From contig NZ_JAKRGB010000001.1 of NCBI RefSeq assembly GCF_022347725.1, positions 124,001-188,000 on the forward strand: a DNA stretch of 64,000 nucleotides. The letters run 5' to 3'. This DNA is from Ruegeria sp. Ofav3-42 (GTDB lineage: Bacteria > Pseudomonadota > Alphaproteobacteria > Rhodobacterales > Rhodobacteraceae). How positions within the stretch are numbered: position 1 is the stretch's first letter; every line of letters starts with the position of its first letter. Below, one piece after another: positions 28,092 to 39,225 of this stretch. Under the pieces are notes generated by a model. The model saw nothing but the letters and a program-made list of their open reading frames with translations, had not been told where the DNA came from and made no database searches. A program made the position numbers and the translations under genes.

Positions 28092-29933
28092 TTAATAGCT
28101 GGCCTGAACGGCATTCAGGGCCTGCTGATCCACGACGGGACGGGCGCGGACCTGCGCATCACGGACGTAGGCGTCAAAGATGTTCTGCGCCAGCGCCTGA
28201 TCCAATTGTGCTGCCAGCGCCTCTTGCACCTGACGCAGCTCATCCGTTTCGGCAGGCGGCAGCAGTTCATCCACGCGAACGATGAACGCGGTGCCGGCAC
28301 CGGGAATGACGCGCAGGTCACCTTGTTCCATTTCAAAGACCTGCGTCATGAAATCCGCGGGCACGTCTTCCAGAAAAGCAGTGCGGGTCAGGGCGTTTTC
28401 CACCCGGAAAGGCAAGCCAGTCGCGGTGAAATCACCATCGGCTTTCACTTGCTCGAGAACAGTATTTGCCTGTTCTTCCAGCGCCTTGTTGGTTTCTGCC
28501 AGCGTCCATGCAGCAACAACGCGTTCGCGCGCAGTTTCCAGAGGTTCTGGCCGCGGCTCAAGCACCTCGTTCAGACGCAGGGCAAAGATCGATCCGTCGT
28601 CAAGGAACGCAACCTCGGGGAAGTCGCCGTCCTGTACAGCCTCGGCTGCGCTGCGGAAATCTTCATAGGCTGCGACGCCATCTTCGCTCTGGTTGGTCCA
28701 GTCAATCTGGCCCAGCTCCATTTCAGTTTCGGCGTCCAGCTCTTCCAGCGTTGCACCACCCGCCAGCAGGTCGTTGATATCCTCGGCCTGAGCTTCGATC
28801 AGACGACGCGCGCGATCTGCGGCCAGTTCTTCACGCAGGGCAGGTGCAGCGTCTTCGAACGGGGTGTTGTTTTCAGCAAGCGAACCGTTGATCCGGAACA
28901 GCGCAGGGCCAAAGGTCGAAGGCAGCGGACCGACCACGGTGTCCAGTTCGGCGGCAAACACGCCATCGGCGGCGTCGCCCAGGTCTTCACGGGTAACATC
29001 GCCAAGATCGATATCGCTCAGTTCCAACTGACGATCCCGGACCAATTGTTCGAAAGTTGTGCCGCCAACCTCAAGCTGCGCCATCGCGCTTTCGGCCTCA
29101 TCTTCATTGGGGAAAGTCAGACGCTCGACCAGTCGACGCTCAGGCTGTTGGAATTCAGCCGAACGCTGGTCGTAGAGGCGCTGTACCGCGTCCTCGTCGA
29201 TTTCCACTTCGTCCAGCAGCATTTCGGGCGACAGGATCGCATATGTAAGCTTTTTGGTCCGGGGCAGGGTGAACAGGTCGGTGTTCTCGTCGTAATAGGC
29301 CTGAACCTGTTCGTCGGTCGGTTCGGCAACGGGCGCAGGCAGCGCATCAGGCGCCACGGTCGCAACGGTAAAGCTGCGGCGCGCGCCGACATAGTCCGTC
29401 AGCACCTGCGTCAGGGTTTCCGGCATCTTCACACCGCTGACCACGGCATTCTGAACAATAGTGCGGGATGTTTCCTTGCGCAGGTCCGATTCGAAATCGG
29501 TATCCGACATGCCAGCCTGTTCCAGCTGGAACTGATACGCGTCACGATCAAATGTGCCGTTGACCCCTTGGAAGGCAGGGATCGCAACGATTTCCTTTTG
29601 CAGGTTTTCGTCGCCAATCGAGATGCCCAGCAATCCGACTTCGTTATCCAGCGCGGCCAGAGCGGTCAGGCGCGACAATGCCAGCCGGTCCAGACCGAAT
29701 TCCATCGCTTGCGATATCTGCATGGGCTGACCCGTCTGTTGCTCAACAGCGCGGATTTCGCGTTGGAGCTCACGCACATAGTCATCGACCGAGATATCCT
29801 CGTTCCCGACCTGGGCTACGGTGCGAACCGTACCGGTCAGGCTGGTCGCGCCGAACCCTGCAAGGCCAAGCATCAAAAGGCCCATGAGAATCCAGACAAA
29901 GGTCTTCGATAGGTTTTTCATGCCTGCGGCCAT
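28092..29933 (-). CDS. PpiD-like membrane-anchored peptidyl-prolyl isomerase
   Basis: A 613-residue periplasmic chaperone. A single N-terminal membrane anchor (VWILMGLLMLGLAGFG) is followed by SurA-N-like helices, a rotamase/parvulin-type domain near residues 240-360 and a long C-terminal part. The start at 29933 (MAAGMKNLSKTF) follows a GAGGG motif. It helps fold outer-membrane and periplasmic proteins leaving the Sec translocon. It sits directly upstream of trpE, a common arrangement in Rhodobacteraceae by recollection. Confidence 0.88.
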   Translation of the reverse strand: MAAGMKNLSKTFVWILMGLLMLGLAGFGATSLTGTVRTVAQVGNEDISVDDYVRELQREIRAVEQQTGQPMQISQAMEFGLDRLALSRLTALAALDNEVGLLGISIGDENLQKEIVAIPAFQGVNGTFDRDAYQFQLEQAGMSDTDFESDLRKETSRTIVQNAVVSGVKMPETLTQVLTDYVGARRSFTVATVAPDALPAPVAEPTDEQVQAYYDENTDLFTLPRTKKLTYAILSPEMLLDEVEIDEDAVQRLYDQRSAEFQQPERRLVERLTFPNEDEAESAMAQLEVGGTTFEQLVRDRQLELSDIDLGDVTREDLGDAADGVFAAELDTVVGPLPSTFGPALFRINGSLAENNTPFEDAAPALREELAADRARRLIEAQAEDINDLLAGGATLEELDAETEMELGQIDWTNQSEDGVAAYEDFRSAAEAVQDGDFPEVAFLDDGSIFALRLNEVLEPRPEPLETARERVVAAWTLAETNKALEEQANTVLEQVKADGDFTATGLPFRVENALTRTAFLEDVPADFMTQVFEMEQGDLRVIPGAGTAFIVRVDELLPPAETDELRQVQEALAAQLDQALAQNIFDAYVRDAQVRARPVVDQQALNAVQASY

Positions 29934-30016
29934 AGTGCCCTCTTCGTGCTTTTTCGGCAGGTAACTGCCCTGTCGGTTGCGGCCCTGAATACGACGCGCA
30001 CCGTCGGGGGGCAAGC

Positions 30017-31192
30017 TCAGAAGGACAGTGCCTGCAGCCGTTCGAACAATTGCCCCAATCCGGCACGGTCAAGATTGGCAAATGCGATGCGAACCTGACG
30101 TTTCCCGGCCGGATCGTTTTCCGGCATGAACATGGTTCCGGGCAACAGCAGAATGCCGGCCTCGGGGACCAGACGTCTGGCAAGTTCGTCCGAAGGGATA
30201 TCGAACGGATGTTCGAAATAGGCGAAGTAAGCGCCCAGTCCCAACAACCGCCAGCCCTTGTCGGTCAGGCTAGGCAATAGCTCGGTAATGGCCGCGCGAC
30301 GGTCGAGAATTTCATCCCGTTCGCCCGCAAGCCACTGGGACAGGTTCTGCATCCCCCAGAGGGCTGCGTACTGGCCGATTTGGCCGGGGCAGATGGCGAC
30401 GGTATCCAGAAACTTCTCGATCTCGGACAGCAGCGCCGCGTTGGTCGCGATCGCGCCAACGCGGTGGCCGGTCAGCCTGTAGGCTTTGGAAAAGGAATAC
30501 AGGTGGATCAGGGTTTCGTCCCAGCGGGGCTGAGAAAACAGATCATGCGGCGGGCCGCTTCGGCTGTCGAAATCCCGATAGGTCTCGTCCACGATCAACC
30601 GAATACCGGCCTCTTTTGCGAGATCAAAGAAGGCCCGCACCAGCGGGGCAGGGTACTCCACTCCGCCGGGGTTGTTCGGTGTCACAAGCACGATGGCGCG
30701 GGTCTTGTCAGTGATCAGAGTCCGGGCTGTGTCCGGATCTGGCAGCAGAGTGTCATCGGTTGGCAGGTCCACGGTTCGGACCCCGGCCATGTCCAGCCAC
30801 ATCTTGTGATTAAAATACCAAGGCGTTGGAACAATCACCTCGTCATCCTGATCGGTGATCGCAGTGATCGCAGCGGCAAAAGCCTGATTGCAGCCCGAAG
30901 TGATCGCCACCTGATTGCCGGAAACCTGCGCATCATAGTGCGCGCTGATTTGCCGGGCGAGCTCGCCCCGCAGGTTAGGATTGCCCAGAACCGGCCCGTA
31001 AAGGTGGGCGGTGTCTTCTGTCACGGCAAAACTGGCAATCGCCTCGCGTAGCGCCAGCGGAGGAGGATCAACAGGGGCCGCTTGACTGACATTGATCAGG
31101 GGTCGGTCGTCGGAAAACTCCACCCCCTGCAACCAGCGCCGCGCCTCCATGACCGGAGGCGCAAATGTCGCGGTAGTGCGGGACTGGGTCAT
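30017..31192 (-). CDS. PLP-dependent aminotransferase (class I/II)
   Basis: A 391-residue fold-type I aminotransferase. Lys in SFSKAYRLTGHRVG is the PLP-binding residue; PNNPGG and LIVDETYRDF hold the conserved Asn and Asp that contact PLP. The small substrate-domain fits aspartate/aromatic transaminases; the true substrate cannot be told from sequence. It lies 83 bp upstream of the ppiD-like gene in the same direction. Confidence 0.85.
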   Translation of the reverse strand: MTQSRTTATFAPPVMEARRWLQGVEFSDDRPLINVSQAAPVDPPPLALREAIASFAVTEDTAHLYGPVLGNPNLRGELARQISAHYDAQVSGNQVAITSGCNQAFAAAITAITDQDDEVIVPTPWYFNHKMWLDMAGVRTVDLPTDDTLLPDPDTARTLITDKTRAIVLVTPNNPGGVEYPAPLVRAFFDLAKEAGIRLIVDETYRDFDSRSGPPHDLFSQPRWDETLIHLYSFSKAYRLTGHRVGAIATNAALLSEIEKFLDTVAICPGQIGQYAALWGMQNLSQWLAGERDEILDRRAAITELLPSLTDKGWRLLGLGAYFAYFEHPFDIPSDELARRLVPEAGILLLPGTMFMPENDPAGKRQVRIAFANLDRAGLGQLFERLQALSF

Positions 31193-31241
31193 GACATGCC
31201 TGTCCTTTTGTGAGGCTCAGCCTCGCGCTTGGGGGATGGAT

Positions 31242-31751
31242 TCAGTCGGTGCCGCGATAGGGCTCGACATATTGCAGGGCCATATCCCAGGGGAAGAAAA
31301 TCCAGGTGTCCTGGCTGACTTCGGTGATGAACGTGTCGACCATCGGGCGGCCCTTGGGCTTGGCATACACCGTCGCGAAATGCGCCTTGGGATACAAGTC
31401 ACGCACCAGTTCCAGCGTTTTGCCGCTGTCGACCAGATCGTCGATGATCAGAACGCCCTCGCCATCCCCCATCAGCTCGGCATCGGGGGCTTTCAGAACT
31501 TCTGCTTCGCCCTGTTCCTGATGGTGGTAGGACCGGACGCTGATCGTGTCGACGGTCCGAATGTCCAACTCACGGCTGACAATCATTGCCGGTGCCATGC
31601 CACCACGGGTAATAGCAACGACCGCGCGCCATGCACCGTCATCCGGACCTTGGCCATCCAACCGCCAGGCCAAGGCGCGGGAATCACGGTGAATCTGGTC
31701 CCAACTGATGTGAAACCCTTTTTCGTGGGGCAGACGATCCTTGGCGCTCAT
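31242..31751 (-). CDS. gpt: Xanthine phosphoribosyltransferase
   Basis: Salvages xanthine and guanine with PRPP. It has 169 residues; the PRPP motif is [13 protein letters not shown] and the pyrophosphate loop region is [13 protein letters not shown]. The start at 31751 was preferred to one six codons upstream because AAGGGG is spaced 7 nt before it. The fabI stop lies 4 bp before, so the two genes form an operon. Confidence 0.94.
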   Translation of the reverse strand: MSAKDRLPHEKGFHISWDQIHRDSRALAWRLDGQGPDDGAWRAVVAITRGGMAPAMIVSRELDIRTVDTISVRSYHHQEQGEAEVLKAPDAELMGDGEGVLIIDDLVDSGKTLELVRDLYPKAHFATVYAKPKGRPMVDTFITEVSQDTWIFFPWDMALQYVEPYRGTD

Positions 31752-31755
31752 GTCA

Positions 31756-32562
31756 TTACCCCTTTTCAACGTCCGGTGCGTCGACGGCTTTCATGCCGAC
31801 GATGTGATAGCCCGAATCTACGTGCAGATTCTCTCCGGTGACACCGCTGCTGAGATCGGACAGTAGATAGAGTGCCGATTTGCCAACATCGTCGATGGTC
31901 ACATTGCGGCGCAACGGCGAGTTATACTCGTTCCACTTCATGATATAGCGGAAGTCGCCGATGCCACTGGCAGCCAGCGTCTTGATCGGACCGGCCGAGA
32001 TTGAGTTCACGCGGATACCATCCTTGCCCAGATCCTCGGCCAGATATTTGACAGAAGCTTCAAGCGCGGCCTTGGCGACACCCATTACGTTATAATGCGG
32101 CATAACCTGCTCGGCACCGTAATAAGTGAGGGTGATTGCGCTGCTGCCTTCGGACATCATCTTTTCAGCGCGCTGCATCACGGCTGTAAAGGAGTAAACC
32201 GATACATCCATTGTCAGCTTGAAATTCGCGCGCGAGGTGTCGACGTAGCGGCCACGAAGTTCGTTCTTGTCCGAGAACCCGATGGCGTGAACGACAAAGT
32301 CCAGTTTGCCCCATTTCTCTTCAAGTGACGTGAACAGCGCATCAATCGATTCTTCGTCGCTGACGTCGCAGGGCAGGACGATTTCGCTGCCAAGTTGCGC
32401 CGCCAAAGGGTCGACGCGTTTCTTAAGTGCGTCCCCTTGATAGGAAAAAGCCAGCTCTGCTCCGGCTTCGGACAAGGCGCGGGCAATCCCCCACGCGATT
32501 GATTTATCATTGGCCAGTCCCATGATGAGGCCGCGTTTGCCGGCCATCAACTGATTTGACAT
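31756..32562 (-). CDS. fabI: Enoyl-ACP reductase I
   Basis: Final step of each fatty-acid elongation cycle, NAD(P)H dependent. It has 268 residues. Nucleotide binding: [20 protein letters not shown]. Catalytic residues of the Y-x6-K type are Tyr157 and Lys164 ([13 protein letters not shown]), with the additional Tyr147 region. The C-terminal [16 protein letters not shown] is typical. The start at 32562 follows GGAG; the long open frame upstream is not coding. It is transcribed with gpt and is divergent from pdxH. Confidence 0.97.
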   Translation of the reverse strand: MSNQLMAGKRGLIMGLANDKSIAWGIARALSEAGAELAFSYQGDALKKRVDPLAAQLGSEIVLPCDVSDEESIDALFTSLEEKWGKLDFVVHAIGFSDKNELRGRYVDTSRANFKLTMDVSVYSFTAVMQRAEKMMSEGSSAITLTYYGAEQVMPHYNVMGVAKAALEASVKYLAEDLGKDGIRVNSISAGPIKTLAASGIGDFRYIMKWNEYNSPLRRNVTIDDVGKSALYLLSDLSSGVTGENLHVDSGYHIVGMKAVDAPDVEKG

Positions 32563-32697
32563 GTTCGGTTCTCCGCCTGTCTTCGCGTCATGTTGGGATG
32601 GTTTATGCCATTGGGTGCGCTGCATCAAGGCCGTGCGCTCTTGCCCGTGGCGGGTTCTCGCCCTAGGGTGGGCCACAATAGTTTCCAGGGGATGGGA

Positions 32698-33303
32698 ATG
32701 AGCGAACGTGACGGCATTTTCGCCGGCGCCGATCCGTTTGTGATAGCGGAGCGGTGGCTGGCCGAGGCCAAAGAAAAAGAACCGAACGATCCAAACGCGA
32801 TTGCGCTGGCAACCGTGGACCCGGACGGTATGCCGAACGTGCGTATGGTTCTGTTGAAAGAGATCGAACCGGCGGCTTTTGTCTTTTACACCAATTACGA
32901 AAGCGCCAAGGCGGCCGAGCTGGACAGTGCGGGCAAAGCCGCTTTTGTGATGCATTGGAAATCTCTGCGGCGACAAATCCGAGTTCGTGGTACAATCACC
33001 AAAGAAAGCGGACCGCAGGCGGATGAGTATTATGCGTCCCGTTCGATGAAAAGCCGATTGGGGGCATGGGCATCTAAGCAATCCCAGCCTCTTAGCAGTC
33101 GGTCCGCTCTGATGGCCGAGGTGGCCAAGGTGACGGCCAAACTTGGGCCAAATCCACCACGTCCGCCGTTTTGGGGTGGTTACAGGCTGGTGCCAACCGA
33201 GATCGAATTTTGGGCCGATGGGGCGTTTCGGTTGCACGACAGGTTTAGGTGGCAGCGGGATCAAGAGGGTTCCGACTGGCAAATACAAAGGTTGAATCCA
33301 TGA
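32698..33303 (+). CDS. pdxH: Pyridoxamine 5'-phosphate oxidase
   Basis: FMN-dependent oxidation of PNP/PMP to pyridoxal 5'-phosphate. It has 201 residues. Motifs: [20 protein letters not shown], the FMN site [16 protein letters not shown], and the C-terminal signature [17 protein letters not shown] plus RLHDRFRW. The start at 32698 follows GGGGATGGGA. Several PLP enzymes in this window need its product. Confidence 0.96.
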   Translation: MSERDGIFAGADPFVIAERWLAEAKEKEPNDPNAIALATVDPDGMPNVRMVLLKEIEPAAFVFYTNYESAKAAELDSAGKAAFVMHWKSLRRQIRVRGTITKESGPQADEYYASRSMKSRLGAWASKQSQPLSSRSALMAEVAKVTAKLGPNPPRPPFWGGYRLVPTEIEFWADGAFRLHDRFRWQRDQEGSDWQIQRLNP

Positions 33304-33424
33304 CGTTCGCGTATCGTGAAATGCAAGAGGCTGATACAAAGGGATTTTTTCAGCTTGAATTTGCGGGCCATTCCCATACACATCGGACCCTTAACGAAAT
33401 GACAATTTTCGCGATGGGAACGCC

Positions 33425-33952
33425 GTGCCAGAAGATCTGAACAACATGTACCGCGTCCGTGGACACGTGAAATGGTTCGACCCTGCAAAGGGTTACGGAT
33501 TTGTTGTGTCTGACGAGGGCGGTCCGGATATTTTGTTGCACGTCAACGTATTGCGCAACTTCGGTCAGAGTTCGGTTGCGGATGGTGCTGGTATCGAGAT
33601 TATGACTCACCGCACCGACCGTGGCGTTCAGGCGGTCGAAGTCATCAGTGTTGACCCTCCTGCGCGCACCGACACGATGATGCTGGCTGACTTTGCCGAG
33701 CTTGATCCGGTCGAGATCGCCGCAGCCCCTCTGGAGGCTGCGCGCGTCAAATGGTTCGACAAGGGCAAAGGCTTTGGTTTCGCCAATGTTTTTGGCCGGG
33801 GCGAAGACGTTTTTCTGCATATCGAAGTACTGCGCCGATCAGGGCTTTCGGATCTGCAACCTGGCGAAGCCCTTGCGATGCGAGTCATTGACGGCAAGCG
33901 CGGACGTATGGCGGCACAGGTTCTGGCCTGGGAAGCCGCATTGGACGACTGA
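33425..33952 (+). CDS. Cold-shock protein with two CSD domains
   Basis: A 175-residue protein with two cold-shock domains: the first near residues 10-70 (GHVKWFDPAKGYGFVVSDEGG), the second near 105-170 (ARVKWFDKGKGFGFANVFGRGEDVFLH). Both keep the RNP-1-like KGxGF and RNP-2-like VFLH patterns. Such double-CSD proteins bind single-stranded RNA or DNA. The GTG start at 33425 lacks a strong ribosome site. The leader after pdxH (33304-33424) is short and may itself carry an overlapping reading frame. Confidence 0.9.
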   Translation: MPEDLNNMYRVRGHVKWFDPAKGYGFVVSDEGGPDILLHVNVLRNFGQSSVADGAGIEIMTHRTDRGVQAVEVISVDPPARTDTMMLADFAELDPVEIAAAPLEAARVKWFDKGKGFGFANVFGRGEDVFLHIEVLRRSGLSDLQPGEALAMRVIDGKRGRMAAQVLAWEAALDD

Positions 33953-33959
33953 GTAACTG

Positions 33960-34427
33960 ATGCATAAACTGATTCCGGGTCTTGTCGCGTTTTTGGTGCT
34001 TTGGTCCGGAATGGCTGAGGCCGCGTGTCGGTCGGATCAAATCGACATCAGGAACGCCTCGGCGCAAATACGTTTCAATATCGAGGTGGCCGTTACGCCG
34101 CAGGAAAGATCGCGCGGCCTGATGTTCCGTGAGAATCTTCCGAACCGTTCCGGCATGTTATTTGTTTTTGATCCGCCGCAGCGGGTAGTGTTCTGGATGA
34201 AGAACACGCTGATTCCCCTGGATATCATTTTCCTCGACCGATCAGGAACTGTGACGCGTGTCCATCAGGGGGCGATTCCCGGAGATCTGACGCCAATTGA
34301 AGGCGGCGATTCTGTGTTTGCGGTACTCGAAATCAACGCCGGACTGGCGGCGCGCTACTCGATTAAACCCGGAACCGAGATGCGGCACGAAATTTTTTCG
34401 CAAGGTCCTGCAATTTGGTCCTGTTAG
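33960..34427 (+). CDS. DUF192 protein, exported
   Basis: A 155-residue protein with a signal peptide (LIPGLVAFLVLWSGMAEA) and a DUF192 fold: RFNIEVAVTPQERSRGLMFR, GMLFVFDP, VFWMKNTLIPLDIIFLD and the ending about YSIKPGTEMRHEIF. The function of DUF192 is unknown. It begins 8 bp after the cold-shock gene, so the two are probably one transcript. Confidence 0.88.
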   Translation: MHKLIPGLVAFLVLWSGMAEAACRSDQIDIRNASAQIRFNIEVAVTPQERSRGLMFRENLPNRSGMLFVFDPPQRVVFWMKNTLIPLDIIFLDRSGTVTRVHQGAIPGDLTPIEGGDSVFAVLEINAGLAARYSIKPGTEMRHEIFSQGPAIWSC

Positions 34428-34470
34428 GGCTTTTCAAATCAGATCGGCATCGTTAGGAAGGCGCACGGTC

Positions 34471-34547
34471 CGGGGCGTGGCGCAGTCTGGTAGCGCACCT
34501 GTTTTGGGTACAGGGGGTCGTAGGTTCGAATCCTGCCGCCCCGACCA
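34471..34547 (+). tRNA. tRNA-Pro (TGG)
   Basis: A 77-nt cloverleaf with encoded CCA. Acceptor stem CGGGGCG pairs with CGCCCCG, the D arm holds GCGCAGTCTGGTAGCGC, the anticodon loop is TTTGGGT (anticodon TGG), and the T loop is TTCGAAT. Confidence 0.97.
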
Positions 34548-34557
34548 CTTCTTCCAC

Positions 34558-34992
34558 TTACGTTAGTGAACCACCCATCGCTTGGTAAAGCGCGCCAAGC
34601 GCCTTATCGAGTGTTTCGCTTTCCACCGGAACGCGGACCGATGGGCCCGTTCTTTGCGGTATATTGAAGAACAGTTCGGCATCTACGCGGTAGCCCAGGT
34701 TGTTCTTGGTCGACGTCAGGCGCATCACGCTTTTTGGCAGGTCCTGAGGGTAACCATCATAGTTGAGAATCAGAAAGGCTGTGGTTTCCGGCGGTAGAAG
34801 CTCGGTACATTCAAAAACCCGATTCCCAACGTTTTCAAAACGCTCTCCGGGGCCGTCGCAGCTGATTTCGAACGTATCGAACAGTCTTTCAGGGTAATTC
34901 TCGAATTGGGCGCTGCGCGTAGGCGGGGGCACATCATGTGGTGTGCAGGCCACGATCAGGGCCAGAACCGGAAGTATGCGTAACGACAACAT
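34558..34992 (-). CDS. Putative lipoprotein
   Basis: A 144-residue protein with the signal [20 protein letters not shown], lipobox IVAC. A cysteine pair is in FEISCDGPG and [13 protein letters not shown] do not recognise a domain. The C-terminal helix YQAMGGSLT ends close to tRNA-Pro. It is transcribed away from the nrdJ leader region. Confidence 0.7.
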   Translation of the reverse strand: MLSLRILPVLALIVACTPHDVPPPTRSAQFENYPERLFDTFEISCDGPGERFENVGNRVFECTELLPPETTAFLILNYDGYPQDLPKSVMRLTSTKNNLGYRVDAELFFNIPQRTGPSVRVPVESETLDKALGALYQAMGGSLT

Positions 34993-35514
34993 CTGTTCTG
35001 ATTCCTTTTATTGATCGCGCTCTAAGCTTTAGTTGGCGCCTGGCTTCGGAATGGTCGTGCTCTGATTCTCAAACAGCCTAGCCATCTTAGCGTTGGTTTA
35101 TCAAATGCCGATAACCATGCCGGGAAACACGGTTAATTCGCCTGGGGCTTTTCAAAGATGCGGTGGATGAACCTGTGGAGGAATCGGGCCTTAGCGCCGC
35201 GCAGGTGGGTGTCAGATTTCGGTCAACACAAAAGATATCAAAAATGACTTAAAAATGACGTTGACGATCTATGGGTGGATACGTCAAGTTGTATGGGCCG
35301 GAAGCGATGCCACAAAATCTGGTAGAAAAGCCAGAGTAGGGCACAGGGCGAGGGTCGGAAAGCACATCATAGTAACGTGCAACCGTTGGGTCGGTTTTGC
35401 GCTGTGAAACGCAGCGACCGGTCTATTGCGCCTGAATTATTACGGCAAGGTGATCGGTCCGTGTCTCCGGACCTGACGCTAACGGAAAAGTTGATTGAAT
35501 CTAGGGCGGCGGAC
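34993..35514 (+). other. Leader/intergenic region upstream of nrdJ
   Basis: About 520 bp without a supported gene. The in-frame codons from 35377 look non-coding. Possible stems are TGCC/GGCA enclosing TCTGG/CCAGA around 35309-35342. No cobalamin riboswitch B12 box and no pair of canonical NrdR boxes could be found by eye. Confidence 0.5.
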
Positions 35515-38500
35515 ATGAAGATTGACAGGAAATTTACGGAATCGGGGCAGGATGCTTACGCAGATTTGGACTTTGTCTCTGCGACCTCCGAGATTCGAAA
35601 CCCGGACGGCACAATCGTCTTCCGCCTGGATAACATCGAAGTGCCCGCGCGCTGGAGCCAGGTCGCAAGCGACGTTATTGCCCAGAAGTACTTCCGCAAG
35701 GCCGGCGTTCCTTCCAAGCTGAAGAAGGTCAAGGAAAAGGACGTTCCTGAGTTCCTGTGGCGCTCGGTGCCAGCCGAAGGCGCGGAATTTGGCGGTGAGA
35801 CATCTTCGAAGCAGGTGTTCGACCGCTTGGCAGGCGCATGGGCGTACTGGGGCTGGAAAGGCGGCTACTTCTCGACCGAAGAAGACGCGCGCGCCTATTT
35901 TGATGAGATGCGGTATATGTTGGCGACCCAGCGCGCCGCACCGAACAGCCCGCAGTGGTTTAACACCGGCTTGCATTGGGCATACGGAATCGATGGCCCG
36001 GCGCAGGGGCACCATTATGTCGACTACAAAACCGGCAAGCTGACCAAATCGAAATCCGCTTACGAACATCCGCAGCCGCATGCGTGCTTCATCCAGTCCG
36101 TTGATGATGATCTGGTGAACGAAGGCGGCATCATGGATTTGTGGGTGCGCGAGGCGCGCCTGTTCAAGTATGGCTCGGGTACCGGAACCAACTTCAGCCA
36201 TCTGCGTGCAGAGGGCGAAGCGCTGTCGGGCGGCGGCAAGTCCTCGGGCCTTATGGGCTTTCTCAAGATCGGCGACCGCGCCGCTGGCGCGATCAAATCA
36301 GGCGGGACAACCCGTCGAGCAGCAAAGATGGTAATCGTCGATGCAGATCACCCCGATATCGAGCAATTCATCGAATGGAAGGTGATCGAAGAGCAGAAGG
36401 TGGCCTCGATCGTTGCCGGATCGAAGATGCACGAGAAGATGCTGAACGGTATTTTCGAGGCCATCCGCAGCTGGGACGGCGCGCAGGACGACGCGTATGA
36501 TCCCAACAAAAATGACAGCCTGAAGAAAGCGGTTCGCGAAGCCAAAAAGGTTGCGATCCCAGAGACTTATATCAAGCGTGTGCTGGACTACGCCAAACAG
36601 GGCCACGACAGCATCGAATTCCCGACCTACGACACGGACTGGGATTCGGAAGCGTACAGCTCGGTCTCGGGCCAGAATTCGAACAACTCGATCCGAGTTA
36701 CCAACGCGTTCCTGACGGCGGTTGAGAAAGACGCGGATTGGGAACTGATCAACCGGACTGATGGCAAGGTTGCTCGCACGGTTAAGGCGCGCGATCTTTG
36801 GGAAAAGGTCGGTCACGCCGCGTGGGCTTGTGCTGACCCGGGTATTCAATTCCACGACACGGTCAACGAATGGCACACGTGCCCTGAAGACGGTGAGATT
36901 CGCGGCTCGAACCCGTGCTCGGAATATATGTTCCTCGATGACACGGCCTGTAACCTGGCGTCGATGAACCTGCTGACCTTCCTCAAGGATGGTGAGTTCC
37001 AGGCGGCGGACTACATGCACGCTTCGCGCCTTTGGACCCTGACGCTGGAAATTTCGGTCACTATGGCGCAGTTCCCGTCCAAGGAAATCGCGCAACTGTC
37101 CTACGATTTCCGTACGTTGGGTCTGGGCTATGCGAACATCGGCGGTCTGCTGATGAACATGGGCTACAGCTATGACTCGGATGAAGGTCGGGCGATATGT
37201 GGTGCTCTCACCGCGATTATGACCGGTGTGGCCTATGCAACCTCGGCTGAGATCGCTGGAGAGCTTGGCCCGTTCAAGGGCTACAAGCGCAACGCAGACC
37301 ACATGTTGCGCGTCATCCGCAACCACCGCCGCGCGTCGCAGGGTGTGACCGAGGGCTATGAGAAGCTGGCCGTGAAGCCGGTGCCTCTGGATCACGGCAA
37401 CTGCCCGGACAAGCGTCTGATCGATCTGGCCATGTCGGCTTGGGATGAAGCGCTGAGCCTCGGCGAAAAGAACGGCTACCGCAACGCGCAGGCCACCGTG
37501 ATCGCGCCGACCGGCACCATCGGTCTGGTGATGGATTGCGACACCACCGGGATCGAGCCTGACTTTGCGCTGGTCAAATTCAAGAAGCTGGCCGGTGGCG
37601 GTTACTTCAAGATCATCAACCGCTCGGTGCCTTCGGCGCTCGAAAAGCTGGGGTATTCTTCGTCTCAGATCGAAGAGATCGTAGGCTATGCCGTCGGTCA
37701 CGGCACCATCGGAAACGCTCCGGGGATCAACCACACCTCGCTGACCGGCCACGGCTTTGGCCCCAATGAACTGGCCAAGGTGGATGCCGCGCTGGAAAGC
37801 GCCTTCGACATCCGCTTCGTCTTCAACCAGTGGACATTGGGCGAGGATTTCTGCACCGGTGTTCTGGGTATCCCGGCGACCAAGCTGAATGACCCGACCT
37901 TCGACCTGCTGCGCCATCTGGGCTTTACCAAGGCAGATATTGACGCGGCGAACGACCACGTCTGCGGGACGATGACGCTGGAAGGTGCGCCGCACCTGAA
38001 GGAAGAGCACTATTCGATCTTCGACTGTGCCAACCCGTGCGGTAAAAAAGGCAAGCGTTTCCTTGGGGTTGATAGCCACATCACCATGATGGCCGCAGCG
38101 CAAAGCTTTATCTCGGGCGCGATCTCGAAGACGATCAACATGCCGAATGACGCGACCATCGAGGACTGCCAGAAGGCCTACGAACTGTCGTGGTCGCTGG
38201 GTGTGAAGGCGAACGCGCTGTACCGCGATGGCTCGAAACTGTCGCAGCCTCTGGCGGCGGCGCTGGTCGAGGATGACGATGAGGCGGCGGAAGTGCTGGA
38301 AAGCGGTTCTACGCAGGAAAAAGCCGTCGTTCTGGCCGAGAAGGTGATCGAGAAGGTTGTGGTCAAGGAAATGATCCGCAGCCATCGCGAGAAACTGCCG
38401 CATCGCCGCAAGGGTTACACCCAGAAAGCGATTGTTGGTGGCCACAAGGTCTATCTGCGGACCGGTGAGTTCGAAGACGGCAAGCTGGGCGAGATCTTCA

Positions 38501-39135
38501 TCGACATGCACAAGGAAGGTGCTGGCTTCCGGGCGATGATGAACAACTTTGCCATCGCGGTGTCGGTCGGCCTGCAATACGGCGTACCGCTGGAAGAGTT
38601 CGTGGATGCCTTCACCTTCACCAAGTTCGAACCAGCGGGGATGGTGCAGGGCAATGACTCGATCAAGAACGCAACGTCGATCCTGGATTACATCTTCCGC
38701 GAACTGGCCGTGTCCTATCTGGATCGAACCGATCTGGCTCATGTGAAACCCGAAGGCGCGACCTTCGACGATCTGGGCCGGGGCGAAGAAGATGGTCTGT
38801 CCAACGTGTCCGAGATCAGCGATAGTGCGGCGTCCAAGTCCTTGGAAGTGCTGAAACAAATCAGCTCGACCGGTTATCTGCGCAAACGTCTGCCTCAAGA
38901 TCTGGTGGTGTTTAACGGCGGTCAGGCCGAGGCGAACGGCATGGCGGAAGCCGCGGCAACATTCGAAGCCCCAGTAGCAGAGACCGCAGTGGCGACCGGG
39001 ATGGACGCGCGGACCAAAGCCAAGATGCAGGGCTATGAGGGAGATCCCTGCGGAGAATGCGGAAACTACACGCTGGTTCGGAACGGTACCTGCATGAAAT
39101 GCAACACCTGCGGCGCGACCAGCGGATGTAGCTAA
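35515..39135 (+). CDS. nrdJ: Adenosylcobalamin-dependent ribonucleotide reductase (class II)
   Basis: Reduces ribonucleotides to deoxyribonucleotides with B12 and needs no oxygen. It has 1206 residues. The start at 35515 ([15 protein letters not shown]) follows AGGGCGG; the earlier start at 35377 is unlikely. Marks: [12 protein letters not shown], the N-terminal block, [21 protein letters not shown] with the catalytic region, and the Cys-rich tail [19 protein letters not shown], which recycles the active-site disulfide. The central insertion near [19 protein letters not shown] and the C-terminal module match the alphaproteobacterial NrdJ. No nrdA/nrdB is in the window. Confidence 0.97.
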   Translation: MKIDRKFTESGQDAYADLDFVSATSEIRNPDGTIVFRLDNIEVPARWSQVASDVIAQKYFRKAGVPSKLKKVKEKDVPEFLWRSVPAEGAEFGGETSSKQVFDRLAGAWAYWGWKGGYFSTEEDARAYFDEMRYMLATQRAAPNSPQWFNTGLHWAYGIDGPAQGHHYVDYKTGKLTKSKSAYEHPQPHACFIQSVDDDLVNEGGIMDLWVREARLFKYGSGTGTNFSHLRAEGEALSGGGKSSGLMGFLKIGDRAAGAIKSGGTTRRAAKMVIVDADHPDIEQFIEWKVIEEQKVASIVAGSKMHEKMLNGIFEAIRSWDGAQDDAYDPNKNDSLKKAVREAKKVAIPETYIKRVLDYAKQGHDSIEFPTYDTDWDSEAYSSVSGQNSNNSIRVTNAFLTAVEKDADWELINRTDGKVARTVKARDLWEKVGHAAWACADPGIQFHDTVNEWHTCPEDGEIRGSNPCSEYMFLDDTACNLASMNLLTFLKDGEFQAADYMHASRLWTLTLEISVTMAQFPSKEIAQLSYDFRTLGLGYANIGGLLMNMGYSYDSDEGRAICGALTAIMTGVAYATSAEIAGELGPFKGYKRNADHMLRVIRNHRRASQGVTEGYEKLAVKPVPLDHGNCPDKRLIDLAMSAWDEALSLGEKNGYRNAQATVIAPTGTIGLVMDCDTTGIEPDFALVKFKKLAGGGYFKIINRSVPSALEKLGYSSSQIEEIVGYAVGHGTIGNAPGINHTSLTGHGFGPNELAKVDAALESAFDIRFVFNQWTLGEDFCTGVLGIPATKLNDPTFDLLRHLGFTKADIDAANDHVCGTMTLEGAPHLKEEHYSIFDCANPCGKKGKRFLGVDSHITMMAAAQSFISGAISKTINMPNDATIEDCQKAYELSWSLGVKANALYRDGSKLSQPLAAALVEDDDEAAEVLESGSTQEKAVVLAEKVIEKVVVKEMIRSHREKLPHRRKGYTQKAIVGGHKVYLRTGEFEDGKLGEIFIDMHKEGAGFRAMMNNFAIAVSVGLQYGVPLEEFVDAFTFTKFEPAGMVQGNDSIKNATSILDYIFRELAVSYLDRTDLAHVKPEGATFDDLGRGEEDGLSNVSEISDSAASKSLEVLKQISSTGYLRKRLPQDLVVFNGGQAEANGMAEAAATFEAPVAETAVATGMDARTKAKMQGYEGDPCGECGNYTLVRNGTCMKCNTCGATSGCS

Positions 39136-39148
39136 GAAATGAGGGGTT

Positions 39149-39177
39149 GGGGCGCGAAAGTACCAGTTTCGCGCCCC
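39149..39177 (+). terminator. Terminator of nrdJ
   Basis: Perfect 11-bp stem GGGGCGCGAAA / TTTCGCGCCCC with a 7-nt loop, 13 bp after the stop. No long T tract follows (CGGCTTTCCCCC), so it may also act as a 3' stabiliser. Confidence 0.7.
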
Positions 39178-39225
39178 GGCTTTCCCCCGCTTCACCAGTG
39201 CGGGCGAGGGATAAACCGACTCGGT

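Noticed and set aside
28206..29912. 568-codon plus-strand frame
   Set aside because: Antisense to the ppiD-like gene; no ribosome site or domain.
35100..35514. Cobalamin riboswitch or NrdR boxes before nrdJ
   Set aside because: No B12 box consensus and no pair of near-perfect NrdR boxes could be found by eye.
36298..39195. 965-codon minus-strand frame
   Set aside because: Lies exactly antisense to nrdJ and comes from its high-G+C codon pattern; no family features.
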